From Aspidiotus rigidus (taxonomy: Eukaryota; Arthropoda; Insecta; Hemiptera; Diaspididae): a stretch of 64,000 bases of DNA. Shown piece after piece: positions 24,765 to 37,023 of this stretch (its first letter is position 1; each line of letters starts with the position of its first letter). The translations under genes and the position numbers were made by a program. The stretch spans positions 2,108,001-2,172,000 of the forward strand of contig JAVHKY010000027.1 in NCBI GenBank assembly GCA_035079385.1. The letters are read 5' to 3'. The notes under the pieces were generated by a model. That model searched no databases. It was given only the letters and a program-made list of their open reading frames with translations, and was not told the origin of the DNA.

Positions 24765-27700
24765 ATGTTGACGTCTAAAACATTTCTCAAAAAAACTAAG
24801 AGAGGAAATATTCTCAAGGTGAGGTAGTTTTAATAAACAAGGGACGATTGATGTGTTCTTGTTTTCTCATACTCACAAGTTTTCAGATTGTGCGAGAACA
24901 CTACCTCAGGGATGATATCGGTTGTGGATCATTACTCTGCACAAAATGCTGTGAAATGAATGGTGCTGTAGTGCTGGATGAGAAGCCCCCGTCTCCCAGC
25001 AAAGCTTACAAGAATCCTCATTATCTAATTTTAGATACTAACATCGTTTTACATCAAGTAAGCTTTTAGGTTTCTATCCATAATTTATTAGACACCTGTT
25101 TTGTGTTTCTCATCCAGTTTTCACCATTTTCTTTTCTTTCAGATTGATGTGCTTGAAATGGATGTACTTTGTAATGTTATTATTTTACAAACGGTCCTAG
25201 AAGAAGTGAAACACAGAAGCACCACCGTTTATAAACGGTTGAAAGATATCATCTACAATGTGAACAGGAAATTTTACGTATTTGTTAACGAGCACCATAA
25301 GTTCGTTCTATCTCAAATCTTTGTATTTCCGTGTTTTATTTGCGATCCGAGTATCATTGATATGCCTTATTTTCCAGAGATACTTATGTCGAGAGAGAGC
25401 CAGGCGAGAGTGCTAATGACAGGAACGATCGAGCGATTCGAACAGCTGCTCGATGGTACGACGATCATCTCTTCCAAAGTGAGCAACATGTTGGTGGAAA
25501 AAAACGGACTCGAATTGTTTTTCTCACCGATGACAATGCGAACCGAGAGAAAGCAACGGCTGCTGGTTTATTTGCAGCATCAAGTACGATTTTTGTTTTT
25601 CTAGAATTACTGTAAATTTCTGAGTACTAATTAAAATTTACGGTTTTTCGTTTTAGTTGAAGACTATATTCATTGTCTTCACAATTCCCTTGGACTAGAA
25701 GACAAACTCTGTCGAAAGGAAGCCGCTAGCGATGAATATTCTAAGGAAATATATCCTTGCCATCTGACGCCCGTTCAAATTCACGACAGTATCAGGTCTG
25801 GAAAACTATACCAAGGTTCCTTCGCAGCGTCTCGAGAAAATTTTCTAGAAGGTCACGTGAATGTCGAAGGATTTGAAAAACCTGTAAGGTTTGCGCTGTA
25901 TTTTCAGTCTTTTTGAACCGATTTGTTCATTTCGAAATCCTCTTTCTTTAGATTCTAGTCCAGGGTCGTAGTGGACTGAATAGAGCTATTGATGGAGACA
26001 CTGTGGCCGTTGAATTACTGCCTAAGGATCAATGGTCTGCGCCTTCAGAGATCGTGCTACAAGATGATACTACTGATGATCTAGGTTATTGTTATGTTTC
26101 GTGATTCATAGCTCAATCAATTAACTCTCTTTAGATAGAGTTTTGAATTTACTACTCATGTTTAGGGGACGAAGTGCCGGAGGACGATTTACCCAAGCCA
26201 GAGGTAACTGAAGACAGAACACCGACGGGTAAAATAGTCGGTATTATTCGCCGTAAATGGAGACAGTATTGTGGTATCTTACAAGAAAATCCGTTAGCCA
26301 ATGTAGGTATTGTACAATTTGAATACTTCATTTATAATTTCGGAATACGTTTGTCATATGTTCATTTGTAGTCTGTCAAACATATTTTTGTACCGGCTGA
26401 GAGGAAGATTCCTAAAATTCGCATTGAGACTCGTCAAGCCGCAACTTTAACTGGCCAGAGGATTATCGTTGCCATCGATTCGTGGTCGCGCAACTCAAGA
26501 TATCCTTCGGTTTGTACAATTTGCGTGCGGTGGACGATTATTTAATTTGAAATTGATCATCAAATTATTCTTTATTATTTTCAGGGTCATTTCGTCCGAG
26601 CTCTCGGACCAATTGGGAATAAAGAAACTGAAAATGAAGTTCTCCTATTGGAACACGATGTACCGCACAGTAAATTCTCAGATAGAGTGAACAGTTGTTT
26701 ACCGAGCTTGCCGTGGATAATCACCGACGAGGTAATGATTGCTACTTTCTTGAATGACTACAAAAATGTGGTTTTGTTTTGCCAACGTCTGAATATCAGA
26801 GTTCAACACTTCACAAAAGTATGCCCGATGTTTATACTGTATGTTGAAAAAGTGACAAAAATGAAAATACGCCCCTGAATAAAAGTTTCTAAAGATCAGG
26901 ATACATCCAGTTTTGATTACTTCACTTCTCCGAACGTATCGAGGTTGTCTTTAATCCTTTTTCGATTTGGTCCAAAAATTCATCTATATTATTCTAAAAT
27001 GTTGAAATTAGCTGATCAATATTATTGCTTTCAGCCTTAAAAATTCTATGCAGTATTGAAAATCAACTTTGCGAAATCGATGATTGGAAAGAAATATCTA
27101 ATATTTCGATAAGTTTTTATTCAATGTCATTCTTGTTGGAGAATCAGAAATCACTGAGTGGGTCTGTAACTATCGGACGAAATTTTGATCGTTAGTCCTG
27201 CGATGGATCGTGAAACAGGAATTTTTAGGCTTATGTTAGAAACAACAAATCAGTTTGTTAATGCAGATTATTCTACATTAAAATTTCAGGTGGACAGACT
27301 GTAGAGTGACTGTAAATTATCAACGGTTGTGTGCCTAGGTAGTCGTAGAAGTTGGAAAAAAAAAACAAAACAAAACAAAAATTGGTATAAGAAAAGTTTG
27401 AGTTATCCATTTGCACTTCGGAACAGTATCATGTCTTCTACTTTTTGCACCCTCAAAAGTTGAAAACTGATGAAAAATTTTCTGAGTCTCGTTTTTAAAA
27501 ACCTCTCTACGTCGATGTAATTCTGGATAAATTGTCAAGTTCTTATGATTGTTACGTTCAAAAAGTTTGTTGAATAAATTCTGAAATAGTTTTATAAAAA
27601 TTTATGTTCATTTATTTTCTGGTCAATCTATCGTACACCTTATCTTGTTTTTTTATGGGCTCGTGAAAGGCTAAATCGGTTGTATTCGAGAGGCTACACT

Positions 27701-30016
27701 TGACCCTACTGAAGATTCAGGGAAATGTTTTATCTCATTTAGGACTGATACGGGCGTATTTTAATTTTTGTCCAAAAATAGATAGTTTTTAGTGCGAAAG
27801 AAACGAAGAAGGGTTCTTTTATATTTGTGACGGCTCCCGCTTACAAGAAAGAGAAACGAAATTTTACTGAATATTAATTTGGGAAATGAGAATCCGCTCG
27901 TTTATTCAATTTTAAATATTTCTACGATGATCATATAATATGTATGTCTTTGGTTTATTTTATGTAGGATGTCGCTAAAAGAACGGATCTTCGACACGTA
28001 GATATTTGTTCTGTTGATCCCCCCGGTTGCACGGATATCGATGATGCGTTGCATTGCATAGAACTTGAAAACGGAAACTATGAGGTATCGTAAGTTTCTT
28101 ATGTTATGTGAAAATTATTCATTTTTGGTTATTAAAATGAAGTTATTGGTTTAGGTTGGCGTACATATTGCAGATGTATCTCATTTTATCCGTCCAGGTA
28201 CAGCGATTGATGAGGAAGCCGCACTGCGTGCCACAACTGTCTATTTGGTGGACAAACGTATCGATATGGTCCCAGGTACTGTTTCTGGTATTAGATCATC
28301 AATATATATGTTTTAATTGTATCTAATACATACATTGATTCACTTTTTCGTCTACAGAATTACTTAGTTCAAATTTGTGTTCTTTACGTGGTGGTGAAGA
28401 AAGGTTCGCCTTCTCCTGTGTATGGGAACTGACTCCGGAAGCGCAAATAGTAAGCACGCGCTTCTGTAAAAGTATAATTCGTTCACGTGAAGCGTTTACT
28501 TATGAACAAGCTCAGCTGATTATCGACGACAAAAGTCAAAATACTATTATCGCTAAATCTCTTCGTGGACTCAACAGATTAGCGAAGAAATTGAAAAAGA
28601 GGAGATTGGACAACGGGTACGATAATTAGGCTATTTACGATGTCATTATTTTGAGATTCTTTTTTAAACGTGCGAATACGTAGGGCGTTAGTATTGGCGT
28701 CACCGGAAATTCGTTTCTACATAGATAGTGAGACACACGACCCTATTGAAGTGCAAACCAAACAGATGCGTGAAACGAATTCTATGGTTGAAGAGTTCAT
28801 GTTGCTGGCAAACATTTCAGTGGCTGAAAAAATTTATGAAGAGTTTCCCGAATGTGCAATCCTTCGGCGTCATCCTAAACCACCACCCTCAAATTTTGAT
28901 CCCTTGATAAAGGCCGCACGATATCTAGTGAGTGAAGTTAAAAATTGCGATTGTTACACAACTTTGCACGTCAGCGTAACAACTGATTCGTTTATACAGG
29001 GTTTTGAAATCGATACATCAACTGGTAAGGATTTAGCTAATTCATTAGATGGAGCTCAAAAGGAAGATAATGCGTATTTCAACACCATGCTTCGTATCTT
29101 GGCAACCAGATGTATGTTGCAAGCTGTGTATTTCGCCAGCGGAATGTTGACTAAAGATGAATTCCAGCATTATGGTCTAGCCTGCCCAATTTATACCCAT
29201 TTCACGTCCCCTATAAGAAGGTAAGATTTGAAAAGTGCTATCATATTCTCGAAAAGCAAACAGTGAGAAACATGAATTTGTCGCAGATACGCGGATGTGC
29301 TCGTACATAGATTATTGGCAGCATGCATCGGAGCCGACTGTACTTACTCAGACTTATTAAACAAACATAAGCTGAATAATATTTGTCATAATCTGAATTA
29401 TCGAAACCGAATGGCTCAGTACGCGGGACGTGCTTCTGTCGCTTTACACACTCATGTGAGTCAGGCGTTTCGATGAAAGAGTTGTCTTTAACGTATCGCT
29501 ACTGTACTTCGTAATCCTATTCCTACAGATATTTTTCCGAGAAAAAGTTCAGGACGAAGAAGGCTATGTTCTGTTCGTGCGTAAAAATGCTCTTCAAATT
29601 CTAATCCCGAAGTATGGTTTGGAGGGGACACTCTACCTGAGTTCGTCGAAAGAAACAGAACCGAAAATTTGTTTTGTTTACAGCGAAGAGGTGAGAAACG
29701 TCATTTGCGAAAAAATTGAATTTTATACGAGTATTTGAACATGCGTTTTTATATTGCTTCGCAGAATCATACGCAATCGTACCAAGATATCGTTTTTCAC
29801 ATGTTCGATCCTGTAACGGTACAATTAAGTTTAGATCGGAGTAACGTTCAGCACGAGAAATTAATTTTCAAACTCGTGCGTCCCTTCATTCCAAATTTTA
29901 GTGTTCCGTCGACAGTCTCTGTTTCTTCTTCAGAAGATGTTGTTCAGGTAACAAAACGAAAAGACGTTGAATCAATGACTTCGTGTACCACTCCGAAGAA
30001 ACTGAAGAAGAGTTGA
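24765..30016 (+). CDS. dis3: DIS3/RRP44, exosome exo- and endonuclease
   Basis: This is the catalytic subunit of the RNA exosome: a 3'-5' hydrolytic exonuclease with a separate endonuclease site, for nuclear RNA processing and decay. Exons are 24765-24818, 24887-25057, 25143-25300, 25378-25583, 25657-25883, 25952-26084, 26166-26302, 26372-26509, 26585-26731, 27968-28084, 28155-28275, 28358-28616, 28684-28927, 29000-29220, 29287-29455, 29529-29690 and 29765-30016. Phases close to 971 aa, against 958 in human. Visible in order are the Cys-rich CR3 motif ([11 protein letters not shown]), the PIN domain ([11 protein letters not shown]; later [10 protein letters not shown] and [12 protein letters not shown]), cold-shock domains ([33 protein letters not shown]), the RNB domain with its acidic active site ([13 protein letters not shown], near residues 474-486; [11 protein letters not shown]) and an S1 domain. 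The tail is basic (KKLKKS). The 1.2-kb intron after exon 9 is the only long one. Confidence 0.96.
26732..27967 (+). other. Long dis3 intron
   Basis: This intron lies between the exons ending WIITDE and starting DVAKRTD. No repeats or internal genes are recognised. It has one A-rich tract (27357-27380). Confidence 0.6.
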
Positions 30017-32205
30017 ATCTGAATTTTTGTATCTTCTGTGTTTGTATTATTAAGTTGTTTACGGGATTGTGATATTGTATGAGTACATTTTTACCAAACC
30101 CAACTATCAGTTGTCTGAAATTTTATTTTGTATAAGACATGTAGCATCAGAGTAATCAGAAAAAAAAAGAGCGAAATTGGAGGTTGCAAAAATATTATAA
30201 ACTCATACTTCATGACGGCTGTCTATGTTAGATATTGTTTTTATAATCCTAAATTCATCATGAAAAGAATGATTGGTAGCACCGGCATTGGCGCGGCGGT
30301 AGATTTGTCGCAAGACTGGTAGAGAATAATATTCCCTGATTAGATCTTAAACCGAGTTTTATCAGACTCAAAATATCCAAAGAACCTAAAAAAAGAAAAT
30401 CATTAAATTGTACATCATCAAAAAATGGTCTCTCAATTAAAATTTCTATATTTTTAATTACTCATAAATTTTCTATATTCTTCAGGGCTATCATACGAAA
30501 TGATCTCGATGGTTCCCATTTTTACTAAGCATTTGTAGAACAGTGTTACATTACGTTAATAGTACCTACTCAATTTTCAATAAGTACAGTTTTTCAGTTT
30601 CTTATTGATTTTTTTAAACGTTGAACAAATTATTTATTTTTGTATTAAACTTGATAGTATTGGTGAGTTGTGAGCGCCTTCAAAAAACTTGTATTTTAAT
30701 GACAACATTGAAATTCAGTGAGATTTATTAAAGAAATATCCCAGTGTCTCTCTTTAGCTTTGAAGAGCTGCCCAAGTGTCTATCATTAACTTTCTAGATC
30801 CATACGAATTATTGTACTTCTTGATTATTTCGGGTTGTTCTTTCTGAACGGGGAGTTCCGTTTGGTGTGAATACCAATAAACGGATCAAAATTTGGCGGA
30901 GATGGATGAAAATGGGGTAAGCCTTCAAGGTAGTAAATTTCAATTTTTTTTTTTTTGAAAAATGATGAAAAATTGAAAATTATTTTGAGTGCTTCTCATA
31001 AAATAATGAGTCAAGTTGTTTGAAATGATGACTGCCTTTTCAAATTTTTAGTCGTGAGTCAGGGTATTAAATAATGACTTATCGAAGTGACTTGACAGTA
31101 GAAAGATGGAGAAAATAAGGGTGATTTAGGTAAGGAGTTGATATTTGTATAGTTTGTCACGTTGATAAATTTGAAGAGAAAAGGCCTACTTTTTTTTTTT
31201 TTTTAATTGTTAAATACCTATTGCGTTTAAAATATTATATTCTTGCCTGGACGTCGTTGTTCCTTGCAAAATAGTTGGGAAAACTGAATATTAGTGTTTT
31301 TTCCAGCATAAATAAAGAATTCACGAAATGTTGACATGTTTCATGTCTTTTGTCTCAGTGAACCCCTAATTTGAAAATTCGCGAATACACCCTCTCCCCC
31401 AAAATGTTGGACGTGCGCGTGCAAATGCATACCCCGTGGGTGATTCAGAAATTTGCGAGTACACCTGTGCATTACCCTTCTTCTTTAAAATTACTGGGCA
31501 AACCTCCTGGAATCTGGACAAAATTTTCTGGAAAATAATGGATAAATCTCCTGAAATTTTGTGGACAAACTCTCCTGGACCCCAAAAGCTATTAGGCGTG
31601 TGAGCCCTCCAAATACCATTAGGGGCTCCCGTAAGCTATTAGCTTAAAATGTTGTTGACTAGACTTACACTTGATCAAGAAGGAGAGCGAACGAACGGAA
31701 AAACCTCCTCACATAACACTAAATTATTTGATATTGCATATTAGAATTATTTTTGAGCTCACAATTCGATATTGTCGATAAATACCGTACCACTTTCTAA
31801 AAAATCTATCGACATATGCACCACAGTGCTTCAAAACACGATTTGGTGACTCCCAAAAAGAATGAGCAAAAACACAAAGAGCTTCCACCATTAAGTTTGA
31901 TCTGAAGAAAATTTGATTTGTGAGAAGAAGAGCCGAGTTCTTCAACGATGAAATACATCGATAAAAATGTTCGACTTCTGATTGTAGAGGGGAAAAAACT
32001 CTGAATGTTAGGAATCTTTCAATAATAATACATTTGTTTTTGCGTGCAAGGTGTTTACATTCATATAGAAAAAAGAAAGAAAAAACGGCTCTTCCCGCAC
32101 AGTAGCCGTTTTTTCGTTCTTTTTTCTGTAGGAATATTTTCAGCTTGTTTGCAGAGTCGAATTGCGATTTTTCGATTGTGACTTGTTGATGCAACCAAAT
32201 GAACT
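30017..32205. other. dis3 3' flank, no gene
   Basis: This presumably starts with the dis3 3' UTR, but I see no clear AATAAA close to the stop. Short T runs occur at 30943 and 31191. A weakly repetitive patch (CTCCTGGAATCTGGAC and variants) lies at about 31498-31580. Frame 31724-32194 on the minus strand has no recognisable domain. Confidence 0.4.
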
Positions 32206-32209
32206 AAAA

Positions 32210-32333
32210 TCTGTAGAAGCCGCCCAGGCGACAAGCCAACCGTTTACAGGAAAGGCTCTTTTGTATCAGTGCAATAGACCTTATTCTGTGGATCGTTGGC
32301 TTGTCACTTGACCAGCTTCTACAGAACTCTGTT
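32210..32333. mobile_element. Short foldback element
   Basis: The left end CTGTAGAAG and CGACAAGCCAAC (32211-32241) is matched by GTTGGCTTGTCACTTG and CTTCTACAG (32295-32325), giving imperfect inverted termini of about 30 bp around a 55-bp centre. It is non-coding. Confidence 0.5.
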
Positions 32334-32357
32334 CAAATCAAGCTCTTGCTGTTGTTC

Positions 32358-33415
<1,058 letters not shown>

Positions 33416-33417
33416 TC

Positions 33418-33803
33418 AGGTGTAGGGACATGCTCTGTGGGCATGGCTTCGGTCAATGTGTAACCGTTGGTAGTTCAGGTTGAGGTCACCGTACAACAGG
33501 TTGGCGAAGTGTTCCCTGGGGTTGTCTAGAAGGCCAGGCAACTGGGCATCTGACGGACAAGATGACGGAACTAATACTTCGGCATCCCCTTGTGGTTCCC
33601 GCGTGCGGTTGGCTATACTGACTGCCTCGTACGGCCACAGTTGCATTTCTGTTAGGTGTCTCGGGACGCATAGGAGCCACCTCCTCGTGGTGCGTCCTGG
33701 GCAACGGCAACAATTATTTTGTTGACGGCTACGGCTCCTTAGGATGATAGCACGAACGAAAAATAATAATAGGCAATTCAGGAGTTGGCAAATAGAAAAT
33801 CGT
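33418..33803 (-). CDS. Unassigned GC-rich open frame
   Basis: A minus-strand frame of about 128 codons is open from just after a TAA near 33805 to TGA at 33418-33420. The upstream part is basic and Cys-rich (SRSRQQNNCCRCPGRTTRR). The later part begins MQLWPYEAVSIANRTREPQ. GC content jumps compared with the AT-rich flanks. The only ATG (33646) is internal, so if this is real it is a 3' exon or a transposon fragment. I recognise no domain. Confidence 0.25.
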
Positions 33804-35146
33804 TACGTAGAATTCTACAGAAAAAAATGACTGATTTGCGCCGAAATGTTTCTCTATATTCCATGTACTTTCTTCACTCTTTTATGTCGGCCATTGTAAA
33901 GTTAGTGCACTGGCCACTGAGTCAAATTATAATCGCTCTCGTTATTCGATAAATTAAGTGCAGTTATTGGTTATTTTTATTGCGTATTCGAGTAGGTATT
34001 ATGATAATATACGCGTATATATCTTGACCTCCAAGTAATTTATATGATAGGCAGGTGGTCGGGATTCTCCCTCTCACTCATGTCGGTTCAAGGTTGGAAT
34101 CTTTTCAAGTTCTAAACTTGATGGGGTAGATTCCATGGTCAAAATTTTTCTAATTTCTCCATCCTCTTCATGAAAGTCGGAAATTTTCATAGTTTCCCCT
34201 CCCCAATGAATACTGAGAAAAAAAAAGATGAAGCATATTTTTTGTGATCCAAAAATTCAAAATAGAGATGCTAACGGAATCAGACGTATTTTGAGGTGTA
34301 CGATCTAACAAATAGGAAGGGTGATAAATTGCTTTTTCGGGATTATGTATAATTTATTGTTGGTTCGCATTAAATCAAAGTGGATTCTCTCCATCCTAAT
34401 TCCAAGTCTGGCTGAACAGCGGATACGCATACATATTTGTTCTTTTCAGCCTATATGGCTGGACGTGATTACACAAGTCTTTGTTTCTAGAACTTCCTGG
34501 TTATAATGAGTTTGAAATAAGAAAAAACTGGTCCGAAATTGAAGAAAACGTTTTTTTTTTTTTTTCCTCCCTTTCTAATACTGTAGGTCTAATTCATCAC
34601 AGGTCTTTTTTATTTTACCCATCAGTAAGGCAAAATGTGACGGGTGTATTTCAAATACTGGACAATATCCTACTCGAAATGCGCTAATAATCTGAAATCG
34701 TATTATTTCCTCGTTCAACCTCTATTTACGGCATTCCTTTGGGAATAACTTTTTAGCGATATTTCCCGCTCTCTTCTAGTTAAACTCAGCCGTTTTCGTT
34801 TTGGACCCAATTGACTCTTTGCTCATCTCAAACGTTTAAATCTTCCCGAATCTGATCTATGACCCTTCATCCAGACAATCCTTCTAAAGGCGACGTCAAT
34901 CATTATTTTTTCAAAAATATCCAACATTAGACACATATTATACTCAAAAGCCATCAATCTACAATTCTCTAACCCTCTCGAAGCCGCCGACCTCCTATCA
35001 TCCGAAAACCCTTTAATTTTCTGACACATTTTCAAATTTATTTCAGATCTATCTCCTTCCATCAACATTTGAATTCAAATCAATCTTTTGATTTTTCCTT
35101 CGAGGTAAGACCCAGTAGCCATCCTCTTGTCAACTTTTTTTTTTTT
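33804..35146. other. Intergenic, no gene recognised
   Basis: Short chance frames only. T tracts occur at 34550-34565 and 35137-35147. Confidence 0.4.
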
Positions 35147-35245
35147 TAGCGGGAACCCGCCATCTCTTTTGTTGAGGGTACTTTTTCACCGCGCTCGCGG
35201 TCCGAGGTTGATGACGTCAGGGAGAGGGGTGGGGGGGCTAGAAAA
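35147..35245. mobile_element. CRE-bearing MITE, left-end copy
   Basis: It begins TTTAGCGGGAACCCGC, then TTTTGTTGAGGGTACT, then a CGCGCTCGCGG core, then TGACGTCA at 35212-35219 and GGGAGAGGGG. Block order is identical to 7119 and 38302. The minisatellite half is only hinted at by CTAGAAAAATTTC. Confidence 0.65.
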
Positions 35246-36093
35246 ATTTCAACTCAATTCCCAGAATTTTCCTTTTGATACTTTTCTATAATTATCTTGA
35301 GGTACTTCAAAAATTCCATCTTTCAAGCTACATAGGTACACGAACCGTCATCGTCAATAAGTGAAAAAAAACAAATGAAAAACGACAAAATTTATTTGTT
35401 AAAAACATGGAGAGTAAATAAATAAACAAATTACGAAACGGAGAAACAGAAAAAAATAAATAAATATCATTTTTTTTTTTTTTTTCAAGGAAGATAGGTA
35501 ACTTCATACAATTGGCGGGTATTTTTAATGACCATAATATACCATAAAATATGAATCATTTCTCGTTTCAATTTTCCCAAAAAAAACTAGAAGATAATAT
35601 AACAACAAGACGATCATAAACTATTCAAAATCCTTAGACTAATGGACTTTTTATAGAAATCATGGGTCGAGTCACAATGAAGAAACAAATATTCAAAACG
35701 CAATAAATATTTATGAAACATCCATTTGTGTACAAAACAAATACTATACAGTATGTATACGTAAATAATAAAAAATGAGTTGAATTATACTCGAAATGAT
35801 TGAACATCGAAATTTAATTTTTTTTCATTTTCAAATTTCTTACAATGCACAGCAACACATAAAAACTATTATGAAGATCCAGCGAAATTGAAAAATCCTT
35901 TGTGATGTTACATGCAGAAAGGTCTGAACTGCGATAATGCCAGGAAGAAAATGAGTTCATTGCTAACTTGTAGGAAAATTTCAAATCACACTTTTCTAAT
36001 AATGTTAGAGCGGAAGACTGGCGTGGCTAGAAATTAGATTATCTCTGAGACAATTTATATAATTATGTATTCACAATATTGAAATATGATGAC
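35246..36093. other. Intergenic, AT-rich
   Basis: No gene is recognised. A T tract lies at 35470-35486. Confidence 0.4.
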
Positions 36094-36655
36094 AGTGGCG
36101 GAGCCAGAAAATTTCTGAGGGGGTACCCTCAACGAAATTCATGTAATAGTTTATCTGTTTCTGTAATTTTGAAGGCAATAGACCGATCCCTCGTGACGTT
36201 AGATATCGAATGAAAGACGATGATTTCGTTCAAAGCAGACCTACTTGCTGCAGGCTTGTCTCGGATGAAAATGTAGGTAAATAAACTTTTTGAATTTCCA
36301 TAAGAATTGCGTATCGTTCGCAAAAATACTAATATTTCAGAAAAAAAAGACACTTCGAAAACCGAATACCTTGATTTATAAAACAAGACCATTCACCTCC
36401 AAAATATTTTTTATTTCTGAAATATTAGCGTTTTTGTGAACGCTAGCAATCGCTTTATGAGAATTAACACGCAAAAAGTTTGTTTACATTTTGCATCGAG
36501 ACAACTGGCTGCACATGCAGTATTCGCAAAAAATCGACCAGTATCGTTTGCAACTCATTTTTGTGCGTATTCGATTCACTTACGTCACCAGGGAATCGGT
36601 CTATTGAAGGCGAATTTCTCAGTTCGGAGCCGCCTCTCTATGGCCACGCCACTGA
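36094..36655. mobile_element. hAT-like foldback MITE
   Basis: The ends are CAGTGGCGGAGCCAG (36094) and TGGCCACGCCACTG (to about 36655). The two halves are homologous inverted repeats through their whole length, meeting near 36375: CTGAAATATTAG at 36417 pairs with 36323-36334, and GGGATCGGTCTATTG on the left complement matches GGGAATCGGTCTATTG on the right. CAGTG-type ends suggest hAT. I could not see a clean 8-bp duplication. It lies just downstream of the neto polyadenylation signal. Confidence 0.6.
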
Positions 36656-36763
36656 TTCCCGTTCTCAATCAAATATACCATTTTTCGTTAGTAAGATGTA
36701 CTAATCTTCTATCCTGTAAAGTAATCGAGATTCCTACTCATTATAATATATCACTATAAAAAT

Positions 36764-36769
36764 TTTATT
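36764..36769 (-). terminator. Polyadenylation signal for neto
   Basis: AATAAA on the minus strand lies about 255 nt after the neto stop codon. It is the first such hexamer seen downstream, giving a predicted 3' UTR of roughly 280 nt. Confidence 0.5.
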
Positions 36770-37023
36770 CAAATTGAAGCTCCGTGGTCCCAATCACAGT
36801 TAATTGTGTTCTTTGATTAGTATGACGGGTTTTGCACTCCTCACGAACTGCAACATTTGAAAGAATTTGATTCAACTGCCACCCTCGAAAGTGAGAGCTG
36901 TTTACAAAACGAACTCAATATGAACGGTACTGGTAACTTCACACCTTCAACGACGACGTGGGCGGCGAACACGATCTCGAGTGGCCAAGTTCGATTGTCG
37001 CGAAGCTCGGCCCACCATCTTCG

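Noticed and set aside
25101..25604. One continuous dis3 exon of 167 codons
   Set aside because: The middle part only matches DIS3 if 25301-25377 (GT to AG) is removed and the frame changes to [11 protein letters not shown]. The continuous frame gives no DIS3 match there.
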